From CBDCCV01 sp965215025 (GTDB taxonomy: Bacteria > Bacteroidota > Rhodothermia > Rhodothermales > Salinibacteraceae), in contig CBDCCV010000001.1 of the NCBI GenBank assembly GCA_965215025.1, forward strand, positions 1,860,001 to 1,924,000: a DNA stretch of 64,000 bases. The letters are read 5' to 3'. This document shows positions 62,992 through 64,000 of this stretch, piece by piece. Position numbers and translations under genes: made by a program. Under the pieces are notes generated by a model, which saw only the letters and a list, made by a program, of their open reading frames with translations, was not told where the DNA came from and ran no database searches. Numbering within the stretch: position 1 is the stretch's first letter; each line of letters opens with the position of its first letter.

Positions 62992-64000
62992 TTACGCGCC
63001 GCTCATCTCAGAGCGGGTGCCATTCTCGCGGCGGCGCGGGCGGCGCGCTTCGGTGTGCTGCCCACGCTGCATCCAAAAGGCGAGGATGTCGTCCTCGAAG
63101 CGGTCCATGCCGCTCGCTTCGAGCAGGCCGCTGAGGAGGTGGTCCACGGGGGCGGCGGCGGTGCGCGCCGGGGCGGCGGCGGCCATCACGCCGGCCTCGC
63201 CCATCATCTCGCCGTCCGGGCGCGGCTGCTCCAGAAGGCCGTCCGTGTAAAGGAGGAGGGCGCTGCCGTCGGTGAGCGCGAAGGAGGTATCCTGGAAGTG
63301 CGCCTCGGGTTCGAGGCCGAGGATGAGGTCGCTGTACTCGACGATCTGCGGGCCGCCGGGGGCGACGAGGAGCGGGCGGCAGTGCCCGGCGTTGGCGTAG
63401 GTGATCCTGTGCGCGTCCGGCTCCCAGCGCACGATCAAAAGCGAGGCGAACGTGTCCTCCATCGCCTCGTCTTCGATGAGCATCCGGTTGACGCGCCGCA
63501 TCAGCTCGGCCGGCGAGGCCGTCTCACGCAAAGAGGCGCGCAAGGTGTTGCGGAGGTAGCTTAGGAAACCGTAGGCGTAGAACTTCGCCTGGAGGCCCTT
63601 GCCCATCACGTCGCCAACGGTGAGGAAGAAGACGCCCGGCTCCGGCTCCGTCCAGTCGAAGAAGTCGCCGCCGCCGTAGTCCTTGGGCCGGTTGCGGAAG
63701 AAGACGCGGTAGCCCGCGGCCTCGGGCATGGACTTGGGCATGAGCCGGCGCGAGAAGTCCTGGCCGATCTTCGCGTCCAGCTCGGAGCGGTACACCTCGG
63801 TGCGCTCCAAGAGCCGGTCGATGCGCGAGAGCAGCTGCTCGACGTCGAAGGGCTTGGTGATGTAGTCGTCCACGCCCGTGCGCAGGCCCTTGAGCCGGCT
63901 CTCGGCGTCGGCTTTGGCCGTGAGGAAGATGAAGGGGATCGCGCGCGTGGCCTTCTCCCCCTGGAGCGCGTCCTGGAGCGCGAAGCCGTTCATGCGCGGC
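62992..64000 (-). CDS. Receiver-SpoIIE (PP2C-type) serine phosphatase, 5' end beyond window
   Basis: The frame is open to the right edge. It begins in a response-regulator receiver domain (PRMNGFAL, FIFLTAKADAESRLKGLRTGVDDYITKPF with the conserved Thr/Lys), continues through a helical linker (LLERTEVYRSELDAKIGQDFSRRLMP), and ends in a SpoIIE/PP2C domain (YGGGDFFDW, VGDVMGKGLQAKFYAY, NAGHCRPLLV, LLLYTDGLLE). The phospho-accepting Asp lies outside the window. Such RsbU-like proteins dephosphorylate anti-sigma antagonists in stress or motility signalling. Convergent with menE. Confidence 0.9.
   Translation of the reverse strand, partial: PRMNGFALQDALQGEKATRAIPFIFLTAKADAESRLKGLRTGVDDYITKPFDVEQLLSRIDRLLERTEVYRSELDAKIGQDFSRRLMPKSMPEAAGYRVFFRNRPKDYGGGDFFDWTEPEPGVFFLTVGDVMGKGLQAKFYAYGFLSYLRNTLRASLRETASPAELMRRVNRMLIEDEAMEDTFASLLIVRWEPDAHRITYANAGHCRPLLVAPGGPQIVEYSDLILGLEPEAHFQDTSFALTDGSALLLYTDGLLEQPRPDGEMMGEAGVMAAAAPARTAAAPVDHLLSGLLEASGMDRFEDDILAFWMQRGQHTEARRPRRRENGTRSEMSGA

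Noticed and set aside
1..64000. CRISPR array or cas genes
   Set aside because: No regularly spaced 24-40 bp direct repeats with unique spacers and no Cas-like protein were seen; the periodic array at 706-903 is too short-period and degenerate.

Overview
The window is GC-rich, coding-dense bacterial DNA. Most starts lack a Shine-Dalgarno and are preceded by A/C-rich leaders. The chromosomal part carries Bacteroidota-type lipoproteins (YfhO, DUF4230-like, DUF6503-like) and a menaquinone gene cluster. Together these suggest a member of the Rhodothermales/Rhodothermota (the Rhodothermus-Salinibacter-Salisaeta neighbourhood). This placement is an inference, because no rRNA or marker gene is present.

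Region 1 (1 to about 30.7 kb) is the right-hand part of a provirus whose left end lies outside the window. It has no recognisable terminase, portal or tail gene. Instead it has two adjacent capsid-like proteins of about 200 and 277 aa, a RecA/RadA-fold ATPase with a basic tail, a large ParB-domain protein, and several polytopic membrane proteins. It also has three lytic enzymes (lytic transglycosylase, PG-binding lysozyme, CHAP amidase) and at least nine proteins ending in one C-terminal membrane helix. Spike-like proteins carry LamG-like, LVIVD beta-propeller or peptidoglycan-binding domains. This is the gene content of a tailless icosahedral phage with an internal membrane and two single-jelly-roll capsid proteins, comparable to Thermus phage P23-77 and Salisaeta icosahedral phage 1. 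The most novel signal is a short N-terminal tag, [R/K]-x-S-G-L-[L/A/R]-[S/G], shared by the large capsid-like protein and eight membrane-anchored proteins of otherwise unrelated sequence. A non-coding array of 20-bp-periodic repeats (706-903) precedes the structural operon.

Behind the structural genes (22.4-30.7 kb) lie a small resolvase-type serine recombinase and a HEPN-like protein with a degenerate NTase-like partner. Next come a leftward lipoprotein/membrane-protein pair, a leftward CI-like repressor whose S24 catalytic Ser and Lys are both Ala, and a divergent early operon with a near-consensus promoter. After a tRNA-like gene and several small ORFs comes a large serine integrase. The integrase reading frame runs on through the terminator and the antisense strand of a host tRNA-Asn gene, which marks the right attachment region.

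Region 2 (30.7-37.6 kb) is chromosomal: a phosphodiester-glycosidase lipoprotein, tRNA-Leu, a DUF6503-like lipoprotein, a Sir2 deacylase, a degenerate M28-like lipoprotein, a TIM-barrel protein, a stand-alone AP2-domain protein of different composition, an acyltransferase and gatC. Region 3 (37.8-50.2 kb) is a surface-polysaccharide locus: a YfhO membrane protein and four glycosyltransferases on the plus strand (two of them tandem GT2 paralogues sharing a perfect 147-bp repeat), then on the minus strand a GT4, a Wzx-type flippase, a sulfotransferase and a WecE-type sugar aminotransferase. Region 4 (50.4-54.2 kb) holds YbbR, an EamA transporter, a DUF4230-like protein and a membrane protein. 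Region 5 (54.3-63 kb) is a histidine phosphatase followed by menF-menD-menH-menA-menC-menE. menB and the final methyltransferase are not in the window. The window closes in a leftward receiver-SpoIIE phosphatase gene whose 5' end is cut off.
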